Notes under the pieces: model-generated | Told to the model about the DNA's origin: nothing | The model's input: the letters and a program-made list of their open reading frames with translations, nothing else | Database searches by the model: none | Shown: positions 7,083-14,836 of the stretch, in pieces | How the letters are laid out: every line of letters begins with the position of its first letter | Numbering within the stretch: the first letter of the stretch is position 1 | Program-made: the position numbers and the translations under genes | Source of the DNA: Desulfonatronospira sp. | GTDB taxonomy: Bacteria > Desulfobacterota > Desulfovibrionia > Desulfovibrionales > Desulfonatronovibrionaceae | Assembly: GCA_003563255.1 (NCBI GenBank) | Contig: PWSL01000170.1 | Location: forward strand, 1-14,836 | Direction: 5' to 3' | DNA: 14,836 nt

Positions 7083-9041
7083 ATGAAAATAACCGTAACC
7101 AATATATCCAAAAGTTACAGCGGGGACGAGATCTTCAGAGATGTATCTTTTGAGGTTGTATTTCGGAGGCGGCTTGCGGTAACAGGACCCAACGGATGCG
7201 GCAAGTCCACTCTTCTAAGAATCCTGGCGGGCCTTACCGAGCCTGACACCGGGACCGTCACACGTCCCCAGGGACTGAGGACCGGATTTGTGGCACAGGA
7301 TCTTGACAGCAAAGATCTGAAAACCCCTCTTCTTGACTACGTCCTCAGTGTATTGCCCGACTGGGGCATATTCTGGAATGAATGGAAAAGTGCTGTTGCG
7401 GAAGATGACAAGCCCGCACTGGAAAAACTCGCTCACAGGCAGGCGGTTCTTGAGCAGTCCTGCGGATACAACCCCGGGTACCAGGCCAAAAAGATCCTTG
7501 CAGGGCTGGGCTTTGAAGCATCCAGTTTCGACCTGCCTCTGGAACACTTCTCAGGGGGCTGGAGAGAACGGGCCAGGCTCTCCAGGATTCTTTTACAGGG
7601 GGCGGACCTGCTCATCCTGGACGAACCCACCAATCATCTGGACATGGAAGCAGTGCTGTGGCTGGAAGATCACCTGCAGAATTTTCAAGGCATGCTCATT
7701 TTGGTGGCCCATGACCGCTTCTTCATTGACCGGACAGCCACCCATATTCTGCACCTGGGATTCGACAGGCCCTATTTTCGTCCTGGAAATTATTCCTCTT
7801 TTGAAAAGTGGCATGAACAGATCCAGCTTTTGCGGGAAAAGGAAAGAGACAAGTTATCAAATGAAATAAAGCATCTCAAAAGCTTTGTGGACCGGTTCAG
7901 GTACAAGGCCTCCAAGGCCAGGCAGGCCCAGTCCAGGCTGGGCAGAATGCATAGCCTGGAATCCAGAAAAGTGGAACTGCAGGGGGATAAATCAGGAAAA
8001 CGCCTCAATTTTTCCTGGCCGGCCCCAGTACGTTCCAGCCGGGTGGCCATCACCTGCTCCAATCTTTGTTTCAATCACCCTGAAAATCCCTCTCTCTTCC
8101 ATGACTTGAATTTCCAGCTCTTTGACGGTCAAAAGGTCGCCATAATGGGCCCCAACGGCAGCGGAAAATCCACCCTTTTCAAACTCATTGCCGGTCATTT
8201 GACTCCCGGTTCCGGCTCCATCCAGCCTGGACACAACACCCGGCCGGCATATTTTACCCAGCACCAGGCCGAAACCCTGGTCATTGAAAACAGGGTGCTG
8301 ACCGAGATCAAAAGACTGTCCTGCCGGGACCTCACTGAGGAAGAATTCCGCTCGGTGCTGGGACTTTTTCTCCTGGACGAAACCTTCTGGGAGAGGCCGG
8401 TAAAAAGCCTGAGCGGCGGAGAAAAATCCAGGCTTATTCTGGCTTCACTTTTCCTGGCCAGGGCCAACCTTCTTTTGCTGGACGAACCTACCAACCACCT
8501 GGACATGGAAAGCCGCGAGGCCCTGATAGCCGCGCTCAAGGACTTTCCCGGAGCGGTTTTGCTCATCGCCCATGATCGCTTCCTGCTGTCTCAGACTGCA
8601 GAGGAGGTCTGGAGCCTTGACAACGGTCGCGTGGTTGAGCACGGCATGGGATTTGACGATTACTATCAAAATTTTTTCCTCCAAGAAAAGGACTTTCAGG
8701 TTCCAGACTCTGTGGAACAAAAAAACCGTACCCCTGGCAGGAACCAGAATATCCAGAAAGAAAAGAAAAGGCGGGAAGCCAGGCTTAGAAATCAGCTCTA
8801 CCAGGATCTGCAGCCCCTGAAAAAGGAATACCAGGATAAGGAGCAAAGACTGGAAAGCTGTCTGCAGCGCCAGGAAAAACTGGAATCAGCCATGGCCCAT
8901 CCCGAGACCTACCAGGAACCGGACGGGTTTAGAAAGATCAATATGGAATACCAGGATCTTTGTCTTGAAAGTGACAGGCTTATGCACCGCCTGGAAGAGC
9001 TGGAACAAAAAATCACGGAACTGGAAGCCGGCAAGCCATGA
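7083..9041 (+). CDS. ABC-F family ATPase (Uup/YheS/EttA-like)
   Basis: This is a 652-residue soluble protein with two ATP-binding cassettes and no membrane segment, the layout of ABC-F proteins, which bind the ribosomal E site and help translation or resolve stalled ribosomes. Cassette 1 has GPNGCGKST (35-43), SGGWRER (from 157) and LILDEPTNHLD (D180, E181). Cassette 2 has GPNGSGKST (356-364), LSGGEKSR (S444) and LLLDEPTNHLD (D467, E468). The linker between them (about 245-310) has the usual RFRYKASKARQAQSR pattern of the P-site-tRNA-interaction region. A basic, coiled-coil C-terminal extension (about 545-652) resembles that of Uup and YheS. ATG 7083 is preferred. TTG 7077 lies two codons upstream in frame, and neither has a good Shine-Dalgarno sequence. 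The exact subfamily cannot be settled by eye. An antibiotic-resistance role is possible but less likely than housekeeping. Confidence 0.93.
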   Translation: MKITVTNISKSYSGDEIFRDVSFEVVFRRRLAVTGPNGCGKSTLLRILAGLTEPDTGTVTRPQGLRTGFVAQDLDSKDLKTPLLDYVLSVLPDWGIFWNEWKSAVAEDDKPALEKLAHRQAVLEQSCGYNPGYQAKKILAGLGFEASSFDLPLEHFSGGWRERARLSRILLQGADLLILDEPTNHLDMEAVLWLEDHLQNFQGMLILVAHDRFFIDRTATHILHLGFDRPYFRPGNYSSFEKWHEQIQLLREKERDKLSNEIKHLKSFVDRFRYKASKARQAQSRLGRMHSLESRKVELQGDKSGKRLNFSWPAPVRSSRVAITCSNLCFNHPENPSLFHDLNFQLFDGQKVAIMGPNGSGKSTLFKLIAGHLTPGSGSIQPGHNTRPAYFTQHQAETLVIENRVLTEIKRLSCRDLTEEEFRSVLGLFLLDETFWERPVKSLSGGEKSRLILASLFLARANLLLLDEPTNHLDMESREALIAALKDFPGAVLLIAHDRFLLSQTAEEVWSLDNGRVVEHGMGFDDYYQNFFLQEKDFQVPDSVEQKNRTPGRNQNIQKEKKRREARLRNQLYQDLQPLKKEYQDKEQRLESCLQRQEKLESAMAHPETYQEPDGFRKINMEYQDLCLESDRLMHRLEELEQKITELEAGKP

Positions 9042-9081
9042 CATATGAAGTAAGTAATAATAACCTATACGTTGCCTTATT

Positions 9082-9240
9082 GTTCCCACGCTCCGCGTGG
9101 GAACATTCTTCGGACGCTCCGAGTCCAAAATGACCGCAGGAGCGGTCGAAAAACGTTCCCACGCAGAGCGTGGGAACGATAAGAAGAGAAAGCGGCTGGA
9201 GCCGCAAGAACTAAGCGTTCCCAGGCTGGAGCCTGGGAAC
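9082..9240. repeat. Cluster of REP-like palindromes
   Basis: Five palindromes lie in a row 40 nt after the ABC-F stop: GTTCCCACG...CGTGGGAAC (9082-9104), GACCGC-AGGA-GCGGTC (9132-9147), a second GTTCCCACG unit (9155-9177), GCGGCTGGAGCCGC (9192-9205) and GTTCCCAGG...CCTGGGAAC (9217-9240). The first and third are inverted copies differing at one position. Block 9191-9243 matches 157-209 of the large inverted repeat at 51 of 53 positions. Such units resemble REP elements mobilised by RAYT (Y1-type) transposases. No transposase lies in the window. They may also stabilise the 3' end of the ABC-F transcript. Confidence 0.85.
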
Positions 9241-9401
9241 GAGAGGTAAAGCGTGACAAGGATACCGGCCAGGGGACAGCCATTCAAGGCTTGCATTTTA
9301 AACTGAACTGAAGTAGTATGAAAGCGTTTCAGACGTAACTTTTTTTTACTTCCGCGATACTTTTTGATTGACCTCCGGGGCCAGGCACCCCACGTTTTTT
9401 T
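9241..9401. other. Non-coding leader before the cheB-cheR promoter
   Basis: No gene is seen. It contains a fragment of the dispersed repeat (GGGGCCAGGCACCCC, from about 9377) and two T-runs (about 9342-9349 and 9395-9403). The reading frame open from 9364 to the cheB-cheR start has no ribosome binding site and overlaps the repeat, so it is treated as untranslated. Confidence 0.55.
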
Positions 9402-9429
9402 TTCACAGATAGTTTCAGCATACTATATT
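9402..9429 (+). promoter_or_regulatory. Candidate promoter for the chemosensory-type operon
   Basis: TTCACA (9402-9407, five of six matches to TTGACA) is followed after 16 nt by TATATT (9424-9429, five of six matches to TATAAT). Transcription would start near 9436, giving a leader of about 70 nt to the ATG at 9505. It lies inside the longer open frame from 9364, which supports the downstream start. This is inferred from sequence match alone. Confidence 0.35.
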
Positions 9430-9504
9430 ATTTGTGCTGGTGGCTGTCCCCTGCCTTCCTTAAATTGGCTGAACAGATACCAGCATAATCAAACAGGAGC
9501 GTCC

Positions 9505-12500
9505 ATGCCCCAAGAGATTAAAGATACTGACAATCAGGAAGTTCAAGATACATTTTCCAACACCCCCGGTCTTTATGTGGCTGTAGGCGCATCAGCCGGA
9601 GGCCTGGAGGCCATAGAGGCCTTTTTTTCCGACATGCCCTCGGACAGCGGGCTGGCCTTTATCGTGATTCAACACCTCTCCCCGGACTATAAAAGCCTCA
9701 TGAAGGAAATCCTGTCCAAAAAAACCAGGATGCATGTGCACAGGGTGGAAGACGGTATGTTGGTGCTTCCAGACAACATCTACCTTATTCCACCCAAGAA
9801 TAATCTGACCATTTTCCACGGCAAACTATTCCTGAGCCAGCAGGAACACACCAAGGGTTTAATCAACCTTCCCATAGACATTTTTCTTCGCTCCCTGGCT
9901 GAAGACCAGGGCGAAAAAGCGGTATCCATAATCCTGTCCGGTTCCGGGAGCGACGGTATGCGTGGAGTAAGAGCCATCAAAGAACACGGCGGCATGGTCA
10001 TGGTCCAGAGCGAGGAATCCGCCAAGTTCGACAGCATGCCCAGGTCGGCAATCTCCACCGGCCTTGTGGACTTCGTGCTGCCCCCGGAAGAAATGCCCGG
10101 ACAGCTCGTTTCTTATGCCAAGCACCCCTACGTGGCCAAGACCGAGAAAACCGACCGGGTCATCAGCGATGATGATGCCATGACCAGGATCTTCGCCATT
10201 TTAAGGGACAAGTTCAAGGTGGATTTCACCCACTACAAGCCAAGCACCCTTACCAGGCGCATCCAGAGGCGCATGACCATAAACCACATCGCTGACATCA
10301 ATGATTACCTCTCCTACATGCAGAGCTATCCCAACGAATCCGCCACCCTGTTCAGGGAGTTCCTCATAGGGGTGACCCGCTTTTTCAGGGACCGGGAAGC
10401 TTTTGAGATCCTTAAGGACAACTGGCTGCCTGAAGTCCTGGCGTCCAGGCACAACAACGAGATGAGATTCTGGACCCCGGGCTGCTCCACCGGGGAAGAG
10501 GCTTATACTCTGGCCATCCTGGCCAGGGAATGCATGGAGCAGACCGGCAAAATGCGGGACATAAAGATCTTCGCCACGGATATCGACCGCAATGCCCTGC
10601 AGGTGGCAGGCACCGGAAGCTATCCCGAAAGTATCGCAGCAGATGTGCCTCCGGACCTGCTGGCCAAATATTTCTACAAAAAGAAGGACAGCTTCCAGAT
10701 AGCCCGCAACATCCGGGAAATGGTAGTTTTTGCCCAGCACAACCTGATTAAGGACCCTCCCTTCACCAATATCGACCTCATAAGCTGCCGCAATCTCCTC
10801 ATCTACCTTCAAACGGACTTGCAGCGCAAGGTATTGGAATTTTTTAATTTCTCCCTCAACATGCGCGGCATACTCTTTCTTGGGACCAGCGAAACCACAG
10901 GGGAGATGGGAGACTATTTCGAGAGCCTGGATCATAAGCACAAGGTCTACCGCAGCAGGGGCAGGGTCAAGCATGCTCTGGGTTCCAGGGACCTTCAAAA
11001 AACCTCGGAATATCTCTACCAGGTAAACCGGGACAGTAATGTAATACCCAGAAGAAGCCTGCGAGGCCGGGAGGATAATATCCTGGAGCGTTTTCTGAAT
11101 GTCCTGGAGGAAGAACATATTCACCTGGCCGTCATAGTCAACGAACAAATGGAAGTTCTGCACGTCATCGGCAACAGCGAAGGCTATTTCAAGCTGCCTT
11201 CGGGAAAGCAGTCCATGGATATTTCCAAAATGGCCGCCAATGACCTGGCCATCCCCATTTCCACAGGTATCCAGAAGGTACTGCGCCAGAATCAGCCCCT
11301 GCACTTCTCCAATATCCGGGTCCGTTACCAGGGAGAGCACCGGATGGTGGACATGCGCATTAAGCCCCTGCCCCAGAAAAAGGGGCAGGATTCCCTTGTG
11401 GCGGTTTTTCTGGACGAATCCAGAAAACAGCAGGAAAAGCTCTCCATCCGGGATGTTGATCATAGCTACGACATCTCCAGGGAGGCGGAACAGCGCATCC
11501 ACGACCTGGAGCAGGAACTGCAGTTCACCAGGGAAAACCTGCAGGCCACCATAGAGGAACTTGAAACCGCCAACGAAGAACTGCAGGCAACCAACGAAGA
11601 ACTCCTGGCCAGTAATGAAGAGCTGCAGTCCACCAACGAAGAGCTGCAGTCCACCAACGAAGAGCTTTATTCCGTAAACTCCGAATACCAGAATAAAATC
11701 ATTGAGCTTACAGAACTGCACAACGACGTTGACAACCTCTTGAGCACCACCCAGATCGGCAAGCTCCTGCTGGACGAAAACATGGAAATCCGGCGCTTTT
11801 CCCCCAAGGTGACCAGCATATTCAAGCTCCTGGACAGCGATGTGGGCCGGCCCATTTCTCATATAGCCCATTACCTGCAGGGCGTGGACCCCCTTGAAGT
11901 CATTGAAACCGTACACAACAGCGGGGAAATGAACGAAAAAGAGGTCAGGACAAGTGAAGGAGCCTGGTATCTCATGCGGGTAGTTCCATACGAAGTGGCC
12001 CCGGAAATCTTTTCCGGCACAGTTGTTTCATTTGTGGATATCACCAGAATCAAAGATACCGAGGCAACCCTTAAAACCAAGGAGGCGCTCCTGGATCAGA
12101 CTCAGAGACTGTCCAACGTAGGCGGTTGGGAAATGGACGTGAACACCGGCAGAATCGTCTGGACCGATGAGGTATACAATATCTACGGAGTATCAAAGAA
12201 TTATAACCCAAGCGATGTGGAAAAGGACATGCAGTTCTACACTGCCGAAGGCCGGGACAGACTGCAGGAGGCTTTTATGCTCGCCCTGGAGCGGGGCATT
12301 CCTTATGACCTGGAACTGCCTTTCACCAGAGCCGACGGCGAGAGGATCTGGGTCAGGACATCCGGCTGGCCCGAGAAAAGAGACGGTAAAGTCGTGCGGA
12401 TCCTGGGTAATATCATGGACATCACCCAGATGAAAGAAATCCAGCAGGCCCTGCGCGAAAGCGAAAAATACTACCGTAATCTTTTCACTCAGATGCCCAG

Positions 12501-12888
12501 CGCATTTGCCCTGCACGAGATAGTCCTGGACCACGATGACCAGCCCTGCGACTACACCTTTCTTGAAGTCAATCCTGCCTTTGAAGAGATGACCGGATTA
12601 AAGGCCAGGGACATCCTGGGCAGAAGGGTCCTGGAAGTCCTGCCGGAAACCGAGGATATCTGGATCAAGCGCTACGGACATGTGGCTCTGGGCGGACCTC
12701 CAGAAGATATCCAGAACTACAGCCGGGAACTTCAGAAACACTTCAAGGTCCGGGTTTTTTCACCTGAACACAAAAAATTCGCGGTTATTTTCGACGAAGC
12801 CGGGGATGCTCCTGAGATCAGGGCCCTCAGGGACTGCGAAAAAAAGATCAAAGAACTGCAGGAAAAAATATCTTCTGGAGGTGAATGA
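9505..12888 (+). CDS. CheB-CheR-PAS fusion protein (methylesterase/methyltransferase signalling protein)
   Basis: This 1127-residue cytoplasmic protein fuses the two chemoreceptor-modifying enzymes. The CheB methylesterase (about 22-200) has [10 protein letters not shown] (S30), IQHLSP (H57) and [10 protein letters not shown] (D150), the S-H-D triad, and lacks the usual receiver domain. The CheR methyltransferase (about 220-490) has TRFFRD, the SAM-binding [14 protein letters not shown] (325-338), FATDID and [13 protein letters not shown]-like region follows (about 530-640). Next comes a long signalling coiled coil (657-740) with NEELQST-type heptads, then three PAS domains (about 741-850, 865-975, 985-1100). 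There is no kinase or receiver domain, as is usual for this fusion family. The start is ATG 9505, with AGGAG at 9495-9499 five bases ahead; the frame open from 9364 lacks such a site. It overlaps the downstream histidine kinase gene by 4 bp. The methylation target is unknown, and no chemoreceptor lies in the window. Confidence 0.95.
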   Translation: MPQEIKDTDNQEVQDTFSNTPGLYVAVGASAGGLEAIEAFFSDMPSDSGLAFIVIQHLSPDYKSLMKEILSKKTRMHVHRVEDGMLVLPDNIYLIPPKNNLTIFHGKLFLSQQEHTKGLINLPIDIFLRSLAEDQGEKAVSIILSGSGSDGMRGVRAIKEHGGMVMVQSEESAKFDSMPRSAISTGLVDFVLPPEEMPGQLVSYAKHPYVAKTEKTDRVISDDDAMTRIFAILRDKFKVDFTHYKPSTLTRRIQRRMTINHIADINDYLSYMQSYPNESATLFREFLIGVTRFFRDREAFEILKDNWLPEVLASRHNNEMRFWTPGCSTGEEAYTLAILARECMEQTGKMRDIKIFATDIDRNALQVAGTGSYPESIAADVPPDLLAKYFYKKKDSFQIARNIREMVVFAQHNLIKDPPFTNIDLISCRNLLIYLQTDLQRKVLEFFNFSLNMRGILFLGTSETTGEMGDYFESLDHKHKVYRSRGRVKHALGSRDLQKTSEYLYQVNRDSNVIPRRSLRGREDNILERFLNVLEEEHIHLAVIVNEQMEVLHVIGNSEGYFKLPSGKQSMDISKMAANDLAIPISTGIQKVLRQNQPLHFSNIRVRYQGEHRMVDMRIKPLPQKKGQDSLVAVFLDESRKQQEKLSIRDVDHSYDISREAEQRIHDLEQELQFTRENLQATIEELETANEELQATNEELLASNEELQSTNEELQSTNEELYSVNSEYQNKIIELTELHNDVDNLLSTTQIGKLLLDENMEIRRFSPKVTSIFKLLDSDVGRPISHIAHYLQGVDPLEVIETVHNSGEMNEKEVRTSEGAWYLMRVVPYEVAPEIFSGTVVSFVDITRIKDTEATLKTKEALLDQTQRLSNVGGWEMDVNTGRIVWTDEVYNIYGVSKNYNPSDVEKDMQFYTAEGRDRLQEAFMLALERGIPYDLELPFTRADGERIWVRTSGWPEKRDGKVVRILGNIMDITQMKEIQQALRESEKYYRNLFTQMPSAFALHEIVLDHDDQPCDYTFLEVNPAFEEMTGLKARDILGRRVLEVLPETEDIWIKRYGHVALGGPPEDIQNYSRELQKHFKVRVFSPEHKKFAVIFDEAGDAPEIRALRDCEKKIKELQEKISSGGE
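11572..11676 (+). repeat. 21-bp tandem repeat encoding coiled-coil heptads
   Basis: Five consecutive NEEL-type heptads (residues 690-724) are encoded by 21-bp units. The units AACGAAGAGCTGCAGTCCACC are identical in two adjacent copies near 11635-11676, and the others differ at a few bases. This is the rigid signalling helix typical of CheB-CheR-PAS proteins. Its length may vary by slippage without loss of frame. Confidence 0.85.
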
Positions 12889-14198
12889 TCTTGGATAATT
12901 CTGACAGGCAAAACCAGAACAACCTCCGCAGGAAGGCTGAAGAACTATTGCAAAACAGCCCTCCTGATGAAGACGAAGCCTCTATGCCCCCGGACAGGCT
13001 CAGGAACATTCTGCATGATCTTCGTGTACATCAGCTGGAACTGGAATTACAGAATGATGAACTTCGCAGCACCCAGTTGAAACTGCAAAAGGCCAGGGAC
13101 AAATTCGCACGCCTTTACAATCAGGCCCCTGTGGGTTACCTGAGCGTAGACAAGCATGGTCTTATCCGCCAATACAACCAGACTTTTCTGGACATGACCG
13201 GTTATTCCGGCCCGGATATAAACGCCCGGGCCCTGGCTGACCTCATGGCCCAGACAAGCCGGGAGACTTTCCTGGCCCGTTTCAGGGCCCTTTTCAAGAA
13301 CCCATGGGGCAAAAGCCTGGAAATAAACCTGTACACTCAAAACAAAAAATACCTGCCCCTTAGACTCACCGGTCGCATTGATGAACATGGCTCACAAAAA
13401 TCAGATGAAAAGCAGGACTGGTACCTGCTTTTGGTTTTAAGCGATATTTCCGAACAAAAGCTGGCCCGGGAAGAGATTCAGCGCAAGAACGTCCAGCTTG
13501 AAAAAACCCTGGCTGAGAGGGATCGTTTTTTTTCCATAATTGCGCATGACCTGAAATCTCCATTGTCCGGGTTCCTTGGCTCCACAAAACTGATGGCCGA
13601 AGACATACGAAACCTGACCAAGGATGAACTGCAGTACGTTTCAGCCAATATGCAGAAATCCGCGGAAAATCTTTACAGCCTGCTGGAAAACCTTTTGACC
13701 TGGGCCAGAATGCAAAAAGGTGACACAGTTTTCGAACCTGACTATCTGAATTTGGAAGAACTGGCCGTGCATAATATTGAACTCGCCGGGACAGTATTCC
13801 AGCACAAGGGTATCCGTTTTGAATCAAGGATTTCGCCGTTACAGAAGGCTTATGCAGACCCAAACATGTTGAGTACAGTTCTGAGAAATTTGCTGTCCAA
13901 CGCCGGAAAATATTCACCCGAACAGGGACTGGTAATAATCGGCGCAGAGACACTGATCGGGCATACCAGAGTTTACATACAGGACTCGGGTTGCGGCATG
14001 GACCAGAAAACCCTGCAGGGGCTGTTTCAGATAGACAGAAAGACCACCCGCCCCGGGACCCGCGGTGAAGCCGGGACAGGACTTGGACTCTTGCTCTGCC
14101 GGGAAATGATTCACTGGCACCAGGGTGAAATATGGGCCCAGAGCACACCCGGCAGGGGAAGCACGTTTTTCTTCACCCTGCCGGATTATCGAGCCTGA
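12885..14198 (+). CDS. Soluble PAS-domain sensor histidine kinase
   Basis: This is a 437-residue kinase with no signal peptide or membrane helix, so it senses inside the cell. An N-terminal helical segment with LRVHQLELELQNDELRSTQ (46-64) leads into a PAS domain (about 73-195, YNQAPVGYLSVDKHG). The dimerisation/phosphoacceptor domain has IAHDLKSPLSGF (H221), and the ATPase domain has the N box RNLLSNAGKY (334-343), DSGCGM (367-372) and GTGLGLLL (397-404). All motifs needed for autophosphorylation are present. The start ATG overlaps the stop of the CheB-CheR-PAS gene (ATGA), and GGAGGTGA (12877-12884) abuts it. A TTG at 12891 has better spacing and would shorten the protein by two residues. 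The coupling implies paired expression at near-equal levels. No receiver domain or response regulator follows in the window, so its partner is encoded elsewhere. Confidence 0.94.
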   Translation: MILDNSDRQNQNNLRRKAEELLQNSPPDEDEASMPPDRLRNILHDLRVHQLELELQNDELRSTQLKLQKARDKFARLYNQAPVGYLSVDKHGLIRQYNQTFLDMTGYSGPDINARALADLMAQTSRETFLARFRALFKNPWGKSLEINLYTQNKKYLPLRLTGRIDEHGSQKSDEKQDWYLLLVLSDISEQKLAREEIQRKNVQLEKTLAERDRFFSIIAHDLKSPLSGFLGSTKLMAEDIRNLTKDELQYVSANMQKSAENLYSLLENLLTWARMQKGDTVFEPDYLNLEELAVHNIELAGTVFQHKGIRFESRISPLQKAYADPNMLSTVLRNLLSNAGKYSPEQGLVIIGAETLIGHTRVYIQDSGCGMDQKTLQGLFQIDRKTTRPGTRGEAGTGLGLLLCREMIHWHQGEIWAQSTPGRGSTFFFTLPDYRA

Positions 14199-14216
14199 TA
14201 TGATGTGACTGCCAAT

Positions 14217-14270
14217 GGGAGTATGGGAGTATGGAAGTATGGGAGTATGGGAGTATGGAAGTATGGGAGT
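14217..14270 (+). repeat. 8-bp minisatellite GGGAGTAT with 24-bp higher-order period
   Basis: Six full units and one partial unit run in the order GGGAGTAT, GGGAGTAT, GGAAGTAT, then the same three again, then GGGAGT. The variant in every third unit shows that expansion occurred by 24-bp blocks. A related tract in the opposite sense, CCCCCATACCCCCATAC, lies at about 14301-14318 and could pair with it. The array begins 19 nt after the histidine kinase stop codon. Confidence 0.92.
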
Positions 14271-14382
14271 CAAAACATCTTTACACCCACACATGGATAC
14301 CCCCATACCCCCATACTTTCTTCCATGGGAGGGGAGTTTGCGCCGTGCGCGTGATCCTATACAAGGTAGCAGGCCCAGCTAA

Positions 14383-14433
14383 ACCCTGCTTTGCAGGAAA
14401 TCCTTCGGATTTGTTTAACCGGGCAAGCAGGGT
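14383..14433. repeat. Nested hairpin
   Basis: ACCCTGCTT (14383-14391) pairs perfectly with AAGCAGGGT (14425-14433). Inside, AAATCC-TTC-GGATTT (14398-14412) forms a second stem, and CCTGC-TTT-GCAGG is an alternative to the outer stem. The inner stem is followed by GTTTAACC, too short a T-run for a confident terminator. It might end the upstream operon's transcript. Confidence 0.6.
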
Positions 14434-14438
14434 GTCGC

Positions 14439-14482
14439 GGGGACTGTCCCCAGGCCGATTGAGGCATCCCATGAATGGTTAC
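14439..14482. repeat. Truncated copy of the GGGG...CCCC/CTGAATGGTTAC repeat
   Basis: GGGGACTGTCCCCAGGCC is followed by GAGGCATCCCATGAATGGTTAC. This is the same order of blocks as 1970-2029, with about 16 nt missing from the middle. Confidence 0.7.
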
Positions 14483-14733
14483 ATTTTTGCAGTCACAGAC
14501 GTCAGAGATCAGAGGTCAGTAAAATCAAAGAGTTATGTAGATTGTTGATTTCTGAATTTTTCATTCCCCGACTTTTTGCAGATGCATCTGATATAACTAT
14601 CTTGAAAGTTCAAAGTTCCTGGTTCTTCGTTCCTGGTTGAAAGGTATCTGTTTAGCGCTTTTAAGGAAAGCAGGGGACAGGCAACCCCGGCCCTTGTTTT
14701 TTGTTGATGAAAAAAAAAATTGACTTTATTAAA

Positions 14734-14787
14734 CAAGGACTGGGAGAACCAGTCCTCGTGCCACCTGCAAATTGCTAAACTTTTACG
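14734..14787. repeat. Diverged copy of part of the large inverted repeat
   Basis: These 54 bases align without gaps to 210-263 of the opening inverted repeat with 46 identities (counted by eye). Only the right-arm orientation is present. It is preceded by CCCTTGTTTTTTG...AAACAAGG (about 14691-14738), which can form a hairpin. This shows that the opening element belongs to a dispersed family with both young and old copies. Confidence 0.75.
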
Positions 14788-14836
14788 GGACAGGCTCTCC
14801 GGCACTCACTTGAATGTGTTTTTGTGCCTTTGGAGC

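Larger units (their letters stand above)
14199..14836. other. Non-coding repeat region at the window end
   Basis: No credible gene is seen. Frames such as 14231-14548 on the plus strand run through the minisatellite, and 14533-14805 on the minus strand has no motif or ribosome binding site. The region holds the 8-bp minisatellite, a nested hairpin, a truncated GGGGACTGTCCCC/ATGAATGGTTAC repeat (14439-14482), a CCTGGTTCTTCGTTCCTGG stretch near 14617-14637 and a diverged copy of part of the opening inverted repeat. Confidence 0.75.

Noticed and set aside
7083..9041. Specific antibiotic-resistance ABC-F (such as a Vga or Msr type)
   Set aside because: The linker is short and of the housekeeping RFRYKASKA type, and a Uup/YheS-like C-terminal coiled coil is present. 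Resistance types usually have longer, distinctive linkers.
9364..9504. 47-residue N-terminal extension of the CheB-CheR-PAS protein
   Set aside because: It contains a dispersed-repeat fragment and the candidate promoter, while ATG 9505 has a good AGGAG.
10201..11916. Long antisense frame of 571 codons opposite the cheB-cheR gene
   Set aside because: The sense strand encodes clear CheR and PAS motifs. The antisense frame is open because of codon bias and shows no family motif.
14217..14270. CRISPR-like array
   Set aside because: The 8-bp units are contiguous with no spacers, and no cas genes are present; it is a minisatellite.
14231..14548. 105-codon frame after the kinase gene
   Set aside because: It starts inside the minisatellite and runs through hairpins and dispersed repeats with no ribosome binding site.

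Overview
The window looks like a moderately GC-rich chromosomal segment from an environmental Gram-negative anaerobe, most plausibly a deltaproteobacterium (Desulfobacterota, perhaps Desulfovibrionales). That is an inference from gene content and from intergenic DNA crowded with GGGGACAGTCCC-type and GTTCCCAGG-type palindromic repeats. No rRNA, tRNA, CRISPR array, transposase or phage gene was seen. All seven genes supported here lie on the + strand.

Layout. 1-430: a near-perfect 303-bp inverted repeat, then a candidate promoter. 431-1270: a coiled-coil protein with a C-terminal PD-(D/E)XK-type nuclease fold (DUF3782-like) and in-frame 54-bp tandem repeats. 1271-2100: a gene-free repeat island. 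2100-3185: a candidate promoter, a 72-residue protein of unknown function and a LUD-domain (LutC/YkgG-like) protein, both with strong ribosome binding sites. 3324-6794: dnaE, the DNA polymerase III alpha subunit, with an apparently intact PHP metal site. 6795-7082: repeats. 7083-9041: an ABC-F ATPase. 9042-9504: a cluster of REP-like palindromes and a candidate promoter. 9505-14198: a translationally coupled pair, a CheB-CheR-PAS fusion and a soluble PAS histidine kinase. 14199-14836: an 8-bp minisatellite, a nested hairpin and a diverged copy of part of the large inverted repeat that opens the window.

How the genes fit together. dnaE and the ABC-F gene are housekeeping replication and translation functions. 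The LUD protein and its small partner look like a metabolic pair, possibly linked to lactate or redox metabolism. The CheB-CheR-PAS protein and the kinase overlap by 4 bp and very probably form one cytoplasmic signalling unit. No receiver domain or response regulator is present, so its output partner must be elsewhere.

The most unusual material is the structured non-coding DNA (large palindrome, boxed palindromes, REP cluster, minisatellite) and the repeat-bearing nuclease-like protein beside it. Nothing in the window proves a new system. Four start sites differ from the longest possible reading frame; the reasons are given in the entries for 2301, 3324, 7083 and 9505.
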